64,000 nt of DNA from Providencia vermicola (GTDB lineage Bacteria > Pseudomonadota > Gammaproteobacteria > Enterobacterales > Enterobacteriaceae). Positions 21,100 through 31,177 of this stretch are shown in pieces. The notes below the pieces were generated by a model that was not told the DNA's origin, searched no databases, and saw nothing but the letters and a program-made list of their open reading frames with translations. Positions within the stretch are counted from its first letter, which is position 1. Every line of letters begins with the position of its first letter. The stretch covers positions 3,971,001-4,035,000 of the forward strand of contig NZ_CP048796.1 of NCBI RefSeq assembly GCF_010748935.1. Direction: 5' to 3'. Both the position numbers and the translations under genes were made by a program.

Positions 21100-22926
21100 T
21101 CATTCGTAACCTTCAAGATGATCCCGAATCAATGTCATAAAGGCATCACCAAAGCGTTCTAGCTTCCGTTCTCCCACGCCGTTGATCAACAACAATTCTG
21201 AGGAAGACGTAGGGCAGTGCTCTGCCATTTCAATCAGTGTTGCATCATTAAAAACCACAAATGGGGGGATGTTTTCTTCATCGGCTATAGATTTACGTAA
21301 TTTGCGTAGCTTAGCAAACAACTTCTTATCATAGTTGCCCCGATAAACTTTGTTTTGCTGATTACGGCTTTTTGTTACTAAAACGCGAGGAACGGCTAAT
21401 TGCAGTGATGATTCACCGCGTAAAATCGGCCTAGCTGCTTCAGTAAGTTGTAATGCGGAGAAATGAGTAATATTTTGTGTGATCATGCCAAGGTGAATTA
21501 ATTGGCGGATCACACTCACCCAATGCTCATGGCTTTGCTCTTTTCCGATACCGTAAACAGGTAATTGGTCATGGCCTAATTCCCGAATACGCTGATTATT
21601 CGCCCCACGTAATACTTCGACAATATAGCCGATACCAAAACGTTGACCAACACGATAAATGCACGAGAGCGCTTTTTGTGCATCGACTAAACCATCATAC
21701 TGTTTTGGAGGGTCTAAACAGATATCACAGTTCCCACACGGTGACTGCCTATTTTCGCCAAAATAATTGAGTAGTACCAATCGACGACAAGTTTGTGCTT
21801 CGGCAAATGCGGCTATCGCATTTAGTTTATGCCGTTCAATATCTTGTTGCAGACCCGCGGGTTTTTCTTCGAGACAGCGGCGTAGCCATGCCATATCAGC
21901 GGGATCATAAAAAAGGATTGCTTCCGCCTCAACCCCATCACGTCCGGCACGTCCAGTCTCTTGGTAATAGGCTTCAATATTGCGAGGAATATCAAAATGT
22001 GCAACAAAACGCACATTCGACTTGTTGATCCCCATACCAAATGCCACTGTTGCCACAACAATTTGCAAGTTGTCTTTTAAAAAAGCATCCTGAACCCACT
22101 CGCGTTGCTGGCTATCTAATCCCGCGTGATACGCTGCAACACTTAGCCCCCGTTTTTGTAAGCGTTCGGCGGTTTCTTCCACTTTACTACGGCTATTACA
22201 ATAAACGATACCAGCCTTGCCTTTCTGGGCTTTAATAAAAAACCAAAGTTGTTCCAGTGGCTTATACTTTTCTACTAAGGTATAGCGAATATTCGGTCTA
22301 TCAAAGCTACTGATTTGTATCAACGGGTCATGTAAATCGAGCAAGCGAACAATATCTGCTCGTGTTGTTTCATCTGCCGTTGCTGTTAATGCCATCACTG
22401 GCACATCGGGAAAATGTTGTCTCAATTGGCCAAGGGCACGATATTCAGGACGGAAATCATGGCCCCATTGTGAAATACAATGAGCCTCATCGACGGCCAA
22501 TAGACTTATATTCCAATTAGCCAGTTGGTTTAGAAAGTAGTCAGTCAGTAATCTTTCAGGGGCGATATACAGTAATTTCAAAACACCTTGCGCGCACAGA
22601 TCCATGACCTCACGCTGTTCTTGGGCGGTCTGAGAAGAATTTAAACAAGCCGCACTAATGCCATGAAGTCGTAATTGATCGACCTGATCTTTCATTAATG
22701 AAATTAAGGGGGAAACCACCAGCGTCACCCCCTCCTTGACTAGAGCAGGCACTTGATAGCACAGAGACTTACCGCCTCCTGTTGGCATGAGTACTAAGCA
22801 GTCACGATGGTCAAAAATTGCTCGAATAACGGCTTCCTGCCCAGGGCGGAAAGACTGATAACCGAAAGTACTGTTGAGTATACTTTCAGCAAGTGAAAAC
22901 TGGGAGATCACTTCTGCAGTAGACAC
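21100..22926 (-). CDS. recQ: ATP-dependent DNA helicase RecQ
   Basis: 608 residues from a GTG start ([17 protein letters not shown]) with GAGGA five bases upstream; a TTG four codons earlier lies in the binding site. SF2 helicase motifs: [35 protein letters not shown] and [13 protein letters not shown] zinc-binding cysteine set (C-x16-CGNCDIC), winged helix and C-terminal HRDC domain follow. It unwinds DNA in RecF-pathway recombination and fork repair. First gene of recQ-pldB-yigL. Confidence 0.96.
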   Translation of the reverse strand: MSTAEVISQFSLAESILNSTFGYQSFRPGQEAVIRAIFDHRDCLVLMPTGGGKSLCYQVPALVKEGVTLVVSPLISLMKDQVDQLRLHGISAACLNSSQTAQEQREVMDLCAQGVLKLLYIAPERLLTDYFLNQLANWNISLLAVDEAHCISQWGHDFRPEYRALGQLRQHFPDVPVMALTATADETTRADIVRLLDLHDPLIQISSFDRPNIRYTLVEKYKPLEQLWFFIKAQKGKAGIVYCNSRSKVEETAERLQKRGLSVAAYHAGLDSQQREWVQDAFLKDNLQIVVATVAFGMGINKSNVRFVAHFDIPRNIEAYYQETGRAGRDGVEAEAILFYDPADMAWLRRCLEEKPAGLQQDIERHKLNAIAAFAEAQTCRRLVLLNYFGENRQSPCGNCDICLDPPKQYDGLVDAQKALSCIYRVGQRFGIGYIVEVLRGANNQRIRELGHDQLPVYGIGKEQSHEHWVSVIRQLIHLGMITQNITHFSALQLTEAARPILRGESSLQLAVPRVLVTKSRNQQNKVYRGNYDKKLFAKLRKLRKSIADEENIPPFVVFNDATLIEMAEHCPTSSSELLLINGVGERKLERFGDAFMTLIRDHLEGYE

Positions 22927-23057
22927 GCGGATCCTCAAATTACAAACTGATAGCTGCCCGTCAGAGAGCAGCGTCTAAATAGTGGGTTAGTGCCCGAAGC
23001 CTTTCAAGGTATCGCTTGAATTAAGGTTGTCGTATGCTAACAAATAAGTGCTAACGA

Positions 23058-23951
23058 CTAAAGCATATCATTTAGCATCACACCGATACCAAAGCGAGTT
23101 TGCCGATAATCATAATCGATCATGGATTCGCCGTAACCGCTAAATAATTGGGTATAGAACCTCACATGCTTGGTGATTGGATAGCTCCAACCTAGCTCAG
23201 CCGCACCATAGCCACTATTCCAGTTATAACGCCCCGTTGCCGTAAATACACTATCACCTAAGGCATAACCTACTTTTAACCGGTAATAGCCCATATATTT
23301 GGTGATATCTTTATTATCATCACTTCCTTCACTTTCGTGAATGCGATACCAAGGTTTTAAATCGACTTGCCAGTTACCATTTTGGGCCATAGCACGTGCA
23401 TAAATACGATTCCAACTGCGTGACGTCGGCTCAGAACGGCCATTCGACTCATGGTTGAAACCCGTTTCTAATTCACGCAACGTCCAACCCCCCCACTGGT
23501 AGTCAGTCGCCCAACCAATAAAAATTTGCGGTTCATAGTTAGTATCACGAAAGGGTGAAGATTCTTTTTTATTACTTAATTGCCACCAAGAACGTTGCGT
23601 ATAAGATGCGGCTAAGACGGAGTTATCCCCCGCAATCCCTCTCCATAAAGGAAAAGCTAAACTCAGTTGAAATTTTACTTCGTCATGTAAAGCATCATCA
23701 CCCCAATTATAGGTTTGTATCGCTTCCTTATTTATTGATGAAGTATAAGTATAAATAATGTAGTTAGACTCATATGGATAAAGTACAAAAGGATTATCGT
23801 AATTTTGTAATAAACCCGAAATAATACTCCCTCTTATTGGCTTGTTATCTGTAACTTCTTGCGAATTTGGCGTATCCGATTTTTCTGCCGCAAATAATGA
23901 TACGGACCAAAAACAGAGCACTACACTAAGTAATTTGTGAAAAATGCGCAT
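23058..23951 (-). CDS. pldA: Outer-membrane phospholipase A
   Basis: 297 residues from MRIFHKLLSVVLCFWSVSLFAAEKS, giving a clean signal peptide; a longer reading to 24053 adds 34 unconserved residues. The beta-barrel protein carries the OMPLA catalytic His-Ser-Asn set in FNHESNGRSEPTSRSWNRI, with the His, Ser and Asn in place, and ends in an aromatic-rich strand. It hydrolyses phospholipids that leak into the outer leaflet. Divergent from yigI. Confidence 0.95.
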   Translation of the reverse strand: MRIFHKLLSVVLCFWSVSLFAAEKSDTPNSQEVTDNKPIRGSIISGLLQNYDNPFVLYPYESNYIIYTYTSSINKEAIQTYNWGDDALHDEVKFQLSLAFPLWRGIAGDNSVLAASYTQRSWWQLSNKKESSPFRDTNYEPQIFIGWATDYQWGGWTLRELETGFNHESNGRSEPTSRSWNRIYARAMAQNGNWQVDLKPWYRIHESEGSDDNKDITKYMGYYRLKVGYALGDSVFTATGRYNWNSGYGAAELGWSYPITKHVRFYTQLFSGYGESMIDYDYRQTRFGIGVMLNDML

Positions 23952-24107
23952 TCTGTTATTCCTATTTTGTACATTCCCAAAAAAAGTTTTTCTCATTTTA
24001 CACATAAAATCTGATAACTGCTGAAAGATTATTCGTTCATTTGCTAGAGACATATTTTATACATAGTGGTAACTTATTGTTCACATATTTTTAAAGGAAT
24101 AAAGCAG

Positions 24108-24578
24108 ATGAATGACCATACTTACACATTAGAAGAAGCCAGTAAGCTCATGAGTGATGCATTTATCTATAAAATGCCTTTTAATCACCTTTTAGGCATC
24201 GAATTAGCACATATGAGCGATGATTTTGTCCAACTGACCATTAATAATCGTCCAGAATTGATAGGCAATTTCACACAAAATATCCTGCATGGTGGCGTGA
24301 TCGCATCCCTATTAGATGTTGCCGGCGGCATGGTATGTATTAATCGCATTCTTCAACGTATCACCCCATTAATCCATCAAGATATCGTTGAGAAAATGTC
24401 AAAAATGGGCACCATCGATCTACGAGTTGATTATTTACGTCCTGGTCGCGGTGAAGTTTTTACGGCTAGTGCAAGTTTACTGCGCGACGGTAATAAAATT
24501 GCCGTGACTCGCTGTGAATTACATAATGAACGTAATCAGCATATTGCTACAGCCACTGCGACTTATCTAATTGGATGA
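24108..24578 (+). CDS. yigI: Hotdog-fold thioesterase YigI
   Basis: 156 residues from ATG (MNDHTYTLEEASKLM) with AAAGGAAT upstream. PaaI-type hotdog domain: ILHGGVIASLLDVAGGM, MGTIDLRVDYLRPG and ELHNERNQHIATATATY. E. coli YigI acts as a medium- and long-chain acyl-CoA thioesterase. Divergent from pldA; next to rarD as in E. coli, though here both are on the same strand as in that genome. Confidence 0.92.
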   Translation: MNDHTYTLEEASKLMSDAFIYKMPFNHLLGIELAHMSDDFVQLTINNRPELIGNFTQNILHGGVIASLLDVAGGMVCINRILQRITPLIHQDIVEKMSKMGTIDLRVDYLRPGRGEVFTASASLLRDGNKIAVTRCELHNERNQHIATATATYLIG

Positions 24579-24661
24579 AAATAAAAAGTAAAAATTTAGT
24601 TACTTACTCAACTAATGACTTGTAAAAAAACTCGAGCAATGTCACATTAATAAGGTCATAA

Positions 24662-24689
24662 ATCGAGCCAATATTTTCTTTGGCTCGAT
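24662..24689. terminator. Hairpin between yigI and rarD
   Basis: A perfect 10-bp stem ATCGAGCCAA / TTGGCTCGAT with an eight-base loop, about 85 bases after yigI. There is no T-run, so it may be an attenuator or a Rho-independent-like remnant rather than a full terminator. Confidence 0.4.
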
Positions 24690-24737
24690 ATCTCAATCGA
24701 CTTACTTTTAGCCGTTTATTCGAATTCAGAGTCAATA

Positions 24738-25628
24738 ATGAACCAACAAAACACCATTAAGGGTGTCTTATGCGCCTTGGGCGCCTATTTAATTTGGGGC
24801 GTCGCACCTATTTATTTTAAAACCATCCAAGAGGTGCCAGCAGAAGAAATACTGACTCACCGTATTATTTGGTCATTTTTCTTTATGTTGGTCTTATTAA
24901 CGGCCACTAGGCATTGGAGCTATATGCGCCAAGTGTTAAAACACCCTAAAAAAATTCTGATTTTGGGTGTCACTGCGGTAACCATTGCTTCCAACTGGCT
25001 AATTTATATTTGGGCTGTCAATAATGGTCATATGTTACAAGCTAGCCTAGGCTATTTTATAAACCCTTTAGTCAACGTCTTGTTTGGCATGCTATTTCTA
25101 CAAGAACGTTTTCGCCGCATGCAGTGGATTGCTGTCAGTTTAGCGCTCATGGGAGTGCTGATCCAACTATGGCAATTTGGTTCAGTGCCGATCATTGGGT
25201 TAAGCCTTGCGGTCACTTTTGCAACTTACGGTTTATTGCGTAAAAAACTGGGGGTTGATGCTCAAATTGGCATGACATTCGAGACACTCTGGTTATTACC
25301 TGTCGGCATCATTTTCTTACTATTCTTTGCGGATAGTCCGACTAGCAATATGACAATGAATGATTGGCATTTAAATGTGTTATTAATCCTCGCTGGTGTG
25401 ATTACAACGGTGCCTTTGTTACTGTTTACTGAAGCAGCAAACCACTTACGTTTATCAACACTTGGATTTTTCCAATATTTGGGACCAACAATTATGTTCT
25501 TACTCGCTGTATTTATCTATGGTGAGCAAATGACATCAGAATTGTTAGTCACTTTTGGTTTTATTTGGGTTGCATTAATTTTATTTACCTTGGATGCACT
25601 TTACACACAACGTAGGTTACGAAGATAA
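24738..25628 (+). CDS. rarD: EamA-family transporter RarD
   Basis: 296 residues, the same length as E. coli RarD. Ten hydrophobic helices in two EamA halves; it starts GVLCALGAYLIWGVAPIYFK and has the SLGYFINPLVNVLFGMLFL and FFQYLGPTIMFLLAVFIYG helices. RarD is an inner-membrane drug/metabolite transporter of uncertain substrate. It is the last conserved gene before the accessory island; in E. coli corA follows on the uvrD side. Confidence 0.93.
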   Translation: MNQQNTIKGVLCALGAYLIWGVAPIYFKTIQEVPAEEILTHRIIWSFFFMLVLLTATRHWSYMRQVLKHPKKILILGVTAVTIASNWLIYIWAVNNGHMLQASLGYFINPLVNVLFGMLFLQERFRRMQWIAVSLALMGVLIQLWQFGSVPIIGLSLAVTFATYGLLRKKLGVDAQIGMTFETLWLLPVGIIFLLFFADSPTSNMTMNDWHLNVLLILAGVITTVPLLLFTEAANHLRLSTLGFFQYLGPTIMFLLAVFIYGEQMTSELLVTFGFIWVALILFTLDALYTQRRLRR

Positions 25629-25637
25629 ATTCAGTAA

Positions 25638-25707
25638 ATTGCCTATTTAAAGGCAATTATCGAAACCCTGGCCTTTTATTATTTATTAATTAGAAGGTCA
25701 GGGTTTC
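25638..25707. terminator. Two consecutive hairpins after rarD
   Basis: First AATTGCCT / AGGCAATT (25638-25659, six-base loop), then GAAACCCTGGCCTT / AAGGTCAGGGTTTC (25662-25707, one mismatch). The second is a strong stem followed by ATTTTATGG. Together they plausibly end the rarD transcript. Confidence 0.6.
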
Positions 25708-26487
25708 ATTTTATGGAACTTCATTTGTTAATTTACTTTATGCATATAGACAATCGACAAAGTTATATCATTTAGATAAATGATTTCCCCAACCTAAATA
25801 AATTACAAATAACCTATTTACGATTAATAGTACCTATTATTCACATCAATAGAGAAATGATCATCTGTCATTGGCAATGGCTCTAATACTTTCATTCAAA
25901 TAAACAATAAATCCAATAAAAATCAACATTTTAGAAAAGCATGTGACACATTGATTTAATTCTCAAACAAGCTATTATTATATTTATCCAAAATGAGCTT
26001 TTATTTACCCACATTAAAATCAAACCAACTTATTGAATTAAAAAAATATTTATTTTTTTAATAATTAATCATTGCGTTAAAGGAACATCGAATCTATATT
26101 GTACGCCGCTTGTATTCACCCCAGCGGATGGTGATGGTCCGATTCATCACTGACGTTTCATTAAAGTGCGCACGATGACAGATGATTTATCAAATGTCCT
26201 GGTGCGAGGTTTTCTGAAATTGAATATGAGTTCGCTCTAAAATTTATTTTAATACAATAATGTAGCGTTATAACTCAGGTTATATACTCACATAATTCTA
26301 GATGCAGTTAAACATCAATGAATGCACCGCTAATAGCATAGAAAGTGATGCTGCTTGTTCAAATGAACATAGCTACCATTTATTAACATAACGCTGCAAC
26401 TGAAGTATTAACGAGTATAGCTGCATTTTAGGTTCACTCCGCCTATGGAGTTGATAGTTGTTAAGGGCTTTTGGGAAGGGCTTAAAA
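25708..26487. other. Long AT-rich intergenic region at the left edge of the accessory island
   Basis: About 780 bases between the rarD terminator and the permease gene. No gene, tRNA, integrase or IS remnant seen. It marks the start of the non-conserved segment and presumably holds the permease promoter. Confidence 0.5.
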
Positions 26488-27840
26488 ATGCAACAGAATA
26501 CCGTTCAAATGAAACGTGTACTGACCACACCTGCGTTAGTTTTTTTCGGGCTGGCTTATATGGTGCCACTCGGAATTTTCACCACCTATGGCCAAGTGAC
26601 TGTATTAAGTGAAGGCCATTTGCCTATCGCTTATCTTGTGACATTGGCTGCTGTTCTATTTACTGCGATGAGTTATTGCCGAATGACAAGTGCACTGCCG
26701 CTAGCAGGCTCTGCCTATTCATATGTGCAAAGGACGTTTGGCGGTACACTGGGCTTCCTCGTCGGTTGGGCACAATTGCTCGATTATCTATTTCTGCCAA
26801 TTATTAACTATATTGCTATTGGGATCTTCGTTCATGAAGCATTCCCGAGCATTCCAATGCCAGTGATTATCTGCACGACAATTGCCGTTGTCAGCTTGAT
26901 GAATATTTTGGGGATAAAATTAGTTTCCTCCATGAATATGCTGATCATCGCCATGCAAATTGTCTTTATTGCGGTCTTCTTATATCTGAGTTTCAAAACA
27001 AACTTTGTGCTAGATACTGAAGCACTACTCGCGCCGATTACGCTGGCAGCAGATCAGGTTCCTGGTTTATTTGCGGGAGCAGCGGTTCTCTGCTTAGCCT
27101 TCTTAGGTTTCGATGCCATTTCAACAATGGCGGAAGAAACAAAGGATGCTCGCAGCGCCCTACCTAAAGCGATTATCTATACCGTCTTTATTGCTGGCAC
27201 CTTATTTGTGGTTATCTCGTATAGCGCACACTTAAGCTACCCTATGTGGCAAGAGTTTATTCCGAATACCGATGTTGCTAGCCTTGCAGTCATGAAACAA
27301 GTTGGTGGAGCCATGATGGCATCCAGCTTTATCACCGCTTATGTGATCGGTGTGTTTGCCTCTGCAATGACGTCACAAGCCAGTATTGTGCGTATTTTCT
27401 ATGCTATGGGTCGTGATGGTGTATTGCCACGCTCTATATTTGCTTACCTGCACCCAAGGCTGAATACGCCGGTGTATTCAATTATCTTTGTTGCTATCGC
27501 GTCACTACTCTCACTGGTACTGTCGTTAAGCATGGTAGCGTCAATGATCAGCTTTGGTGCATTGATTGCGTTTACCTTTGTTAACTTGTCGGTTATCAAA
27601 CACTTTTATATCGACCGTAAAGAGGCTTTAAACGGTAAAAAACTGATCACTTGCCTGATTATGCCGTCGATTGGTGTCATACTGACCTTATGGTTATGGA
27701 CAAGTTTAGATAAAGAAGCCTTTACGGTTGGCCTATGCTGGCTTGCGGCAGGCGCGTTTTATCTGACATTGCTGACACAGGGTTTCAGACGTAGTCCACC
27801 AGCAATCTCTGACGATGAGACGAATATGATTATCAATTAA
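26488..27840 (+). CDS. APC-family amino acid/amine permease (PuuP-like)
   Basis: About 450 residues from ATG (MQQNTVQMKRVLTTPALVF) with GGAAGG eight bases upstream; the TTG at 26458 is less likely. Twelve hydrophobic segments and the APC pattern FFGLAYMVPLGIFTTYG, PLAGSAYSYVQ and FLGFDAISTMAEE. The N-terminal third resembles putrescine importers of the PuuP/PlaP type, but the substrate cannot be fixed. It precedes an amidohydrolase gene by 191 bases, so the pair may import and hydrolyse one amide or amine compound. Confidence 0.82.
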   Translation: MQQNTVQMKRVLTTPALVFFGLAYMVPLGIFTTYGQVTVLSEGHLPIAYLVTLAAVLFTAMSYCRMTSALPLAGSAYSYVQRTFGGTLGFLVGWAQLLDYLFLPIINYIAIGIFVHEAFPSIPMPVIICTTIAVVSLMNILGIKLVSSMNMLIIAMQIVFIAVFLYLSFKTNFVLDTEALLAPITLAADQVPGLFAGAAVLCLAFLGFDAISTMAEETKDARSALPKAIIYTVFIAGTLFVVISYSAHLSYPMWQEFIPNTDVASLAVMKQVGGAMMASSFITAYVIGVFASAMTSQASIVRIFYAMGRDGVLPRSIFAYLHPRLNTPVYSIIFVAIASLLSLVLSLSMVASMISFGALIAFTFVNLSVIKHFYIDRKEALNGKKLITCLIMPSIGVILTLWLWTSLDKEAFTVGLCWLAAGAFYLTLLTQGFRRSPPAISDDETNMIIN

Positions 27841-28031
27841 CTCTCGCTATTTCGAGCTAACGTATGTATTGACTAGAATCACGTATAGATGTCGCATACT
27901 GTTGCTACCCAGCTGTGCCTCGAAGTAGTTAGAGTGACATTCATATAATTGTAGACTTGGGGGAGCGATGCCTTCCCCTTTGTTATTCTGGCTCTACCTA
28001 TACCGAGCCCCTGATAAAGACTGTGATAGAA

Positions 28032-29753
28032 ATGAATAATAAAGTTGCTGATGTCATTTATTTCAACGGTTATATCTACACTGCTGATAAACAAGATAGT
28101 GTTGTAGATGCCATTGCCGTACAAGATGGCTATATTATCGCGAGCGGTACCTCTGATGAATTACATCAATATGTTGGGCCGAAAACTGAAAGTATCGATT
28201 TAGAAGGTAAGATGATGATGCCAGGCATCATCGATGGTCATATGCACCCATTTTGGGGCGGTATTCAATTATTTGGGTGTCACCTCAACTATGAATCGCT
28301 GACTATTGAACAAATTCTTCAGCGCGTCCAAGAACACTTGGATAAAGATCCTCGTACAGGTGAAAATGATTGGCTAAAAGTCACTGCATGGCTACGTCAA
28401 GGCATGTTACCCGCAGGCATCGATATGTATCGCGAAGACATGGATAAACTGAAGACAAAGCGTCCGGTCGTCCTATTTTCCAATGACTGCCACACCTTAT
28501 TAGCCAATAGCCGTGCATTAGAACTCTTTGGTATCACCAAAGATACCCCTGAGCCACCTGATGGCAAAATCGGTAAATATGCTAATGGCGAGCTAAATGG
28601 CATTTTAGAAGATGCTCCGGCGATGCGTGCCGCGGATAGTATTCCATCAATTCGTGATGACCAAGCGGTTGAAGTCGCTGAATTAGTGCAAAAAGTACTC
28701 AACCAGCAAGGCGTGACCACCGTTATGGATGCGCGTGTTTCCGAACAGCAGTTAGAAGCGTTCGCGGAACTCCAACGCCGCGGCGAACTAACGGTGCGTT
28801 TTCAAGCGGCTCGAGAAATTACGCCAGATGATACGCCTAATGTCGCAGCCGTTGCGGCCGCGGTGGATAAAGCCGTTGCTTTTGCCAAAAAATGGCACCA
28901 AGCTGATTGGACGCCAGCACCGGGGATTGGTCTACGTAATATCAAAATGTTTGTCGATGGCGTATTGCAATACCCAACCATGACGGCTTCATTGCTCCAA
29001 CCTTATCGTATCAATAAAGGCACTGACGAAGCACCGAACTGGGTTGAAACCGATAACTACGGTGATTTGTATTTTACTGCTGAAATTCTGGATGAATTAA
29101 TGGAAAAAATTGCAGCAGCAGGTTACGACCCCCATTTACATACCGTTGGTGAGGGAGCCGTTTCTATCGTGCTGGATGCGATTGAAAAGATGCGCGCAGC
29201 GCATCCAGAAAAAGATATTCGCCCAGGTCTTGCTCATAATGAATTGGTACATCCAAAAGATTATGAACGTTTTGCACGCCTCAACACTATTGCTTGCCTC
29301 TCCTTTCAATGGGCAGCCCCCACACCTGAACTGGCCGCCTTTGAACGCAAGATGTTAGGCGAAGAGCGTTTCGAACAATTGGAACCGATTGCGAAGTTTA
29401 TCGATGCGGGCGCGGTAGTTGCTTTCGGTAGTGACTGGCCAATTGATGACTTTGATGAGTGGTATGATTTAAAAGTCGCAGCCACTCGTCGCGGGCGTCA
29501 CATTGACGGTAACCCAGCACCCCGTCTGGATAATGACCGTGATATGACCGTGACTGAAGTTCTACGTTCAGCAACCATTGATTCTGCCTATGCTCAACAC
29601 AGAGAAGATGTGATTGGTTCATTAGAAGTCGGGAAATTTGCAGACATGATCGTCCTTGATCGCAATGTATTTAAAATCCCAGCAGATGATATCGAAAATG
29701 TAAAAGTATTGCGTACGATTATTGGCGGAAAGACCGTCCATGTCGCACAATAG
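28032..29753 (+). CDS. YtcJ-type metal-dependent amidohydrolase
   Basis: 573 residues from ATG (MNNKVADVIYFNGYIYTAD); the binding site is weak. Amidohydrolase_3 fold: beta-sandwich ends plus TIM barrel with the metal motifs IDGHMHPFWGG (HxH), HLHTVGEGAV, LAHNELVHP and FGSDWPIDDFD (barrel-end Asp). The family hydrolyses formamides and related amides of amines, but YtcJ proteins are mostly uncharacterised. Together with the APC permease upstream it looks like a catabolic pair. Confidence 0.85.
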   Translation: MNNKVADVIYFNGYIYTADKQDSVVDAIAVQDGYIIASGTSDELHQYVGPKTESIDLEGKMMMPGIIDGHMHPFWGGIQLFGCHLNYESLTIEQILQRVQEHLDKDPRTGENDWLKVTAWLRQGMLPAGIDMYREDMDKLKTKRPVVLFSNDCHTLLANSRALELFGITKDTPEPPDGKIGKYANGELNGILEDAPAMRAADSIPSIRDDQAVEVAELVQKVLNQQGVTTVMDARVSEQQLEAFAELQRRGELTVRFQAAREITPDDTPNVAAVAAAVDKAVAFAKKWHQADWTPAPGIGLRNIKMFVDGVLQYPTMTASLLQPYRINKGTDEAPNWVETDNYGDLYFTAEILDELMEKIAAAGYDPHLHTVGEGAVSIVLDAIEKMRAAHPEKDIRPGLAHNELVHPKDYERFARLNTIACLSFQWAAPTPELAAFERKMLGEERFEQLEPIAKFIDAGAVVAFGSDWPIDDFDEWYDLKVAATRRGRHIDGNPAPRLDNDRDMTVTEVLRSATIDSAYAQHREDVIGSLEVGKFADMIVLDRNVFKIPADDIENVKVLRTIIGGKTVHVAQ

Positions 29754-29776
29754 CTTAATATTTAATTAATATTTAG

Positions 29777-29803
29777 ACGGCTTACTGCCTTTCAGTAAGC
29801 CGT
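29777..29803 (+). terminator. Hairpin after the amidohydrolase gene
   Basis: Perfect 11-bp stem ACGGCTTACTG / CAGTAAGCCGT, loop CCTTT, 23 bases after the stop. It is followed by TCTACAC without a T-run. It is the likely end of the permease-amidohydrolase transcript. Confidence 0.55.
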
Positions 29804-29926
29804 TCTACACAGAGTAAAGCATTCTTAATCAGCAACACCATTGTGAAAACTGCTTGCAATCCCCTATCCCCCTCGTTATTATCCGCTCGTTTTTTTACTC
29901 ACCCACACACTGCAAGGAGGAACATT

Positions 29927-29971
29927 ATGACAACAATTCATCACACTCTTTGCGGGCGTACTCAGAAATAG
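29927..29971 (+). CDS. Short leader ORF upstream of rtcB2-prfH (14 codons)
   Basis: ATG preceded by a near-perfect AAGGAGGAACATT binding site encodes MTTIHHTLCGRTQK and stops at TAG, 69 bases before rtcB2. The site is far stronger than that of rtcB2 itself. A short, highly translated ORF in this position suggests a leader peptide that makes downstream expression depend on ribosome state. That role is inference; the peptide matches nothing I know. Confidence 0.4.
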   Translation: MTTIHHTLCGRTQK

Positions 29972-30040
29972 TCTCTCTATCTCTCCAGTTCTTGCCTGCT
30001 AAATCACCTTATTTTTTCCTTAAAAATGAGTTAATGACTT

Positions 30041-31177
30041 ATGGGCAATATCATTCATTCTGTCAGCGAACACGTCAGTTATATCGCAACAGAAAACACG
30101 TGGATTGAAAGCAAAGCGATCCAACAATTACAAACAACCGCAGCACTCCCTAACATGGTTTCTGTGGTCGGTATGCCAGATCTACATCCGGGTCGTGGTT
30201 ACCCAATTGGTGCTGCATTTTTCTCAGCACAGCGCTTCTATCCCGCATTGGTCGGTAATGATATTGGTTGTGGAATGCGTTTATTTCAAACCGATATCAA
30301 GAGCACTAAGTTAAACTTGGATAAGTTTGAAAAACAGTTATCCACAATGCCGGATAGCGCTCCCTTAGAATGGCTTAATGAGCATGTTCCACATGAGATG
30401 AAATCCCATCATTTTATGTCCTCACTCGGCTCCATTGGCGGCGGTAATCACTTTGCTGAATTTCAAATCATCGACAAAATCTTTAGCGACGAGTCGATTA
30501 CCCAAAGCGGTTTAAATAAAAAATGTGCATTACTGCTTGTGCACAGTGGCTCTCGTGGATTAGGCCAATCCATATTACGTCAGCATGTTGAAAACTATGG
30601 ACACAATGGCCTTGAAGAGTCTTCAAATGAAGCGAAAGCCTATTTAGAGGCACACCAAAATGCATTATCTTTTGCCGAATTAAACCGCCAATTAATTGGT
30701 TTATGTATGTTGCAGCAGGTCAAGGCTAAGGGGGAAATGGTCCTTGATGTTAATCATAATTTGGTTGAGCCGTGCACTCTTAACGGTATACAAGGTTGGC
30801 TACATCGCAAGGGTGCCACCCCTTCTGACCAAGGCATGGTCATTATTCCAGGATCACGCGGCGATTTCAGTTATTTAGTTCTGCCTCATCCCCGTGAGGT
30901 TAGCTTAAATTCACTGGCTCACGGTGCGGGTCGCAAATGGATGCGTACGGAGTGTAAGGGGCGACTGTCTCATCGCTATACCCCATTACAGCTAGCGCGA
31001 ACTGCATTAGGTAGCCGAGTCATCTGTGCTAATAAACAATTGATTTATGAGGAAGCACCACAATCCTATAAGTCGATTGAAACCGTGATTGAAAGCATGG
31101 TGGGAGCAGGGTTAATTGAGGTTATCGCACGTTTACGCCCCTTACTGACCTACAAAACCAGTGGGGAATGTGCGTAA
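30041..31177 (+). CDS. rtcB2: RNA ligase RtcB2 of the RtcB2-PrfH ribosome-repair pair
   Basis: 378 residues, a short RtcB paralogue. Metal and guanylylation motifs: MPDLHPGRGYPIGAAF, GNDIGCGMRL, SIGGGNHFAEFQ, VHSGSRGLG, VLDVNHNL and HRKGATPSDQGMVIIPGSRG, ending LAHGAGRKW. RtcB joins 2',3'-cyclic phosphate or 3'-phosphate RNA ends to 5'-OH ends with GTP and Mn2+. The version encoded with PrfH has been shown in E. coli to repair 16S rRNA cut in the decoding centre by colicin E3. It overlaps prfH at TAATG; the ribosome binding site is weak. Confidence 0.92.
   Translation: MGNIIHSVSEHVSYIATENTWIESKAIQQLQTTAALPNMVSVVGMPDLHPGRGYPIGAAFFSAQRFYPALVGNDIGCGMRLFQTDIKSTKLNLDKFEKQLSTMPDSAPLEWLNEHVPHEMKSHHFMSSLGSIGGGNHFAEFQIIDKIFSDESITQSGLNKKCALLLVHSGSRGLGQSILRQHVENYGHNGLEESSNEAKAYLEAHQNALSFAELNRQLIGLCMLQQVKAKGEMVLDVNHNLVEPCTLNGIQGWLHRKGATPSDQGMVIIPGSRGDFSYLVLPHPREVSLNSLAHGAGRKWMRTECKGRLSHRYTPLQLARTALGSRVICANKQLIYEEAPQSYKSIETVIESMVGAGLIEVIARLRPLLTYKTSGECA

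Noticed and set aside
29831-29880. sigma54 promoter for rtcB2-prfH, as in the rtcBA operon of E. coli
   Set aside because: CTTGCAAT resembles a -12 element but no GG of a -24 element lies at the right distance, and no rtcR is nearby.
29854-30108. 84-codon plus-strand frame before rtcB2
   Set aside because: It overlaps the leader ORF and rtcB2 in another frame and has no binding site.
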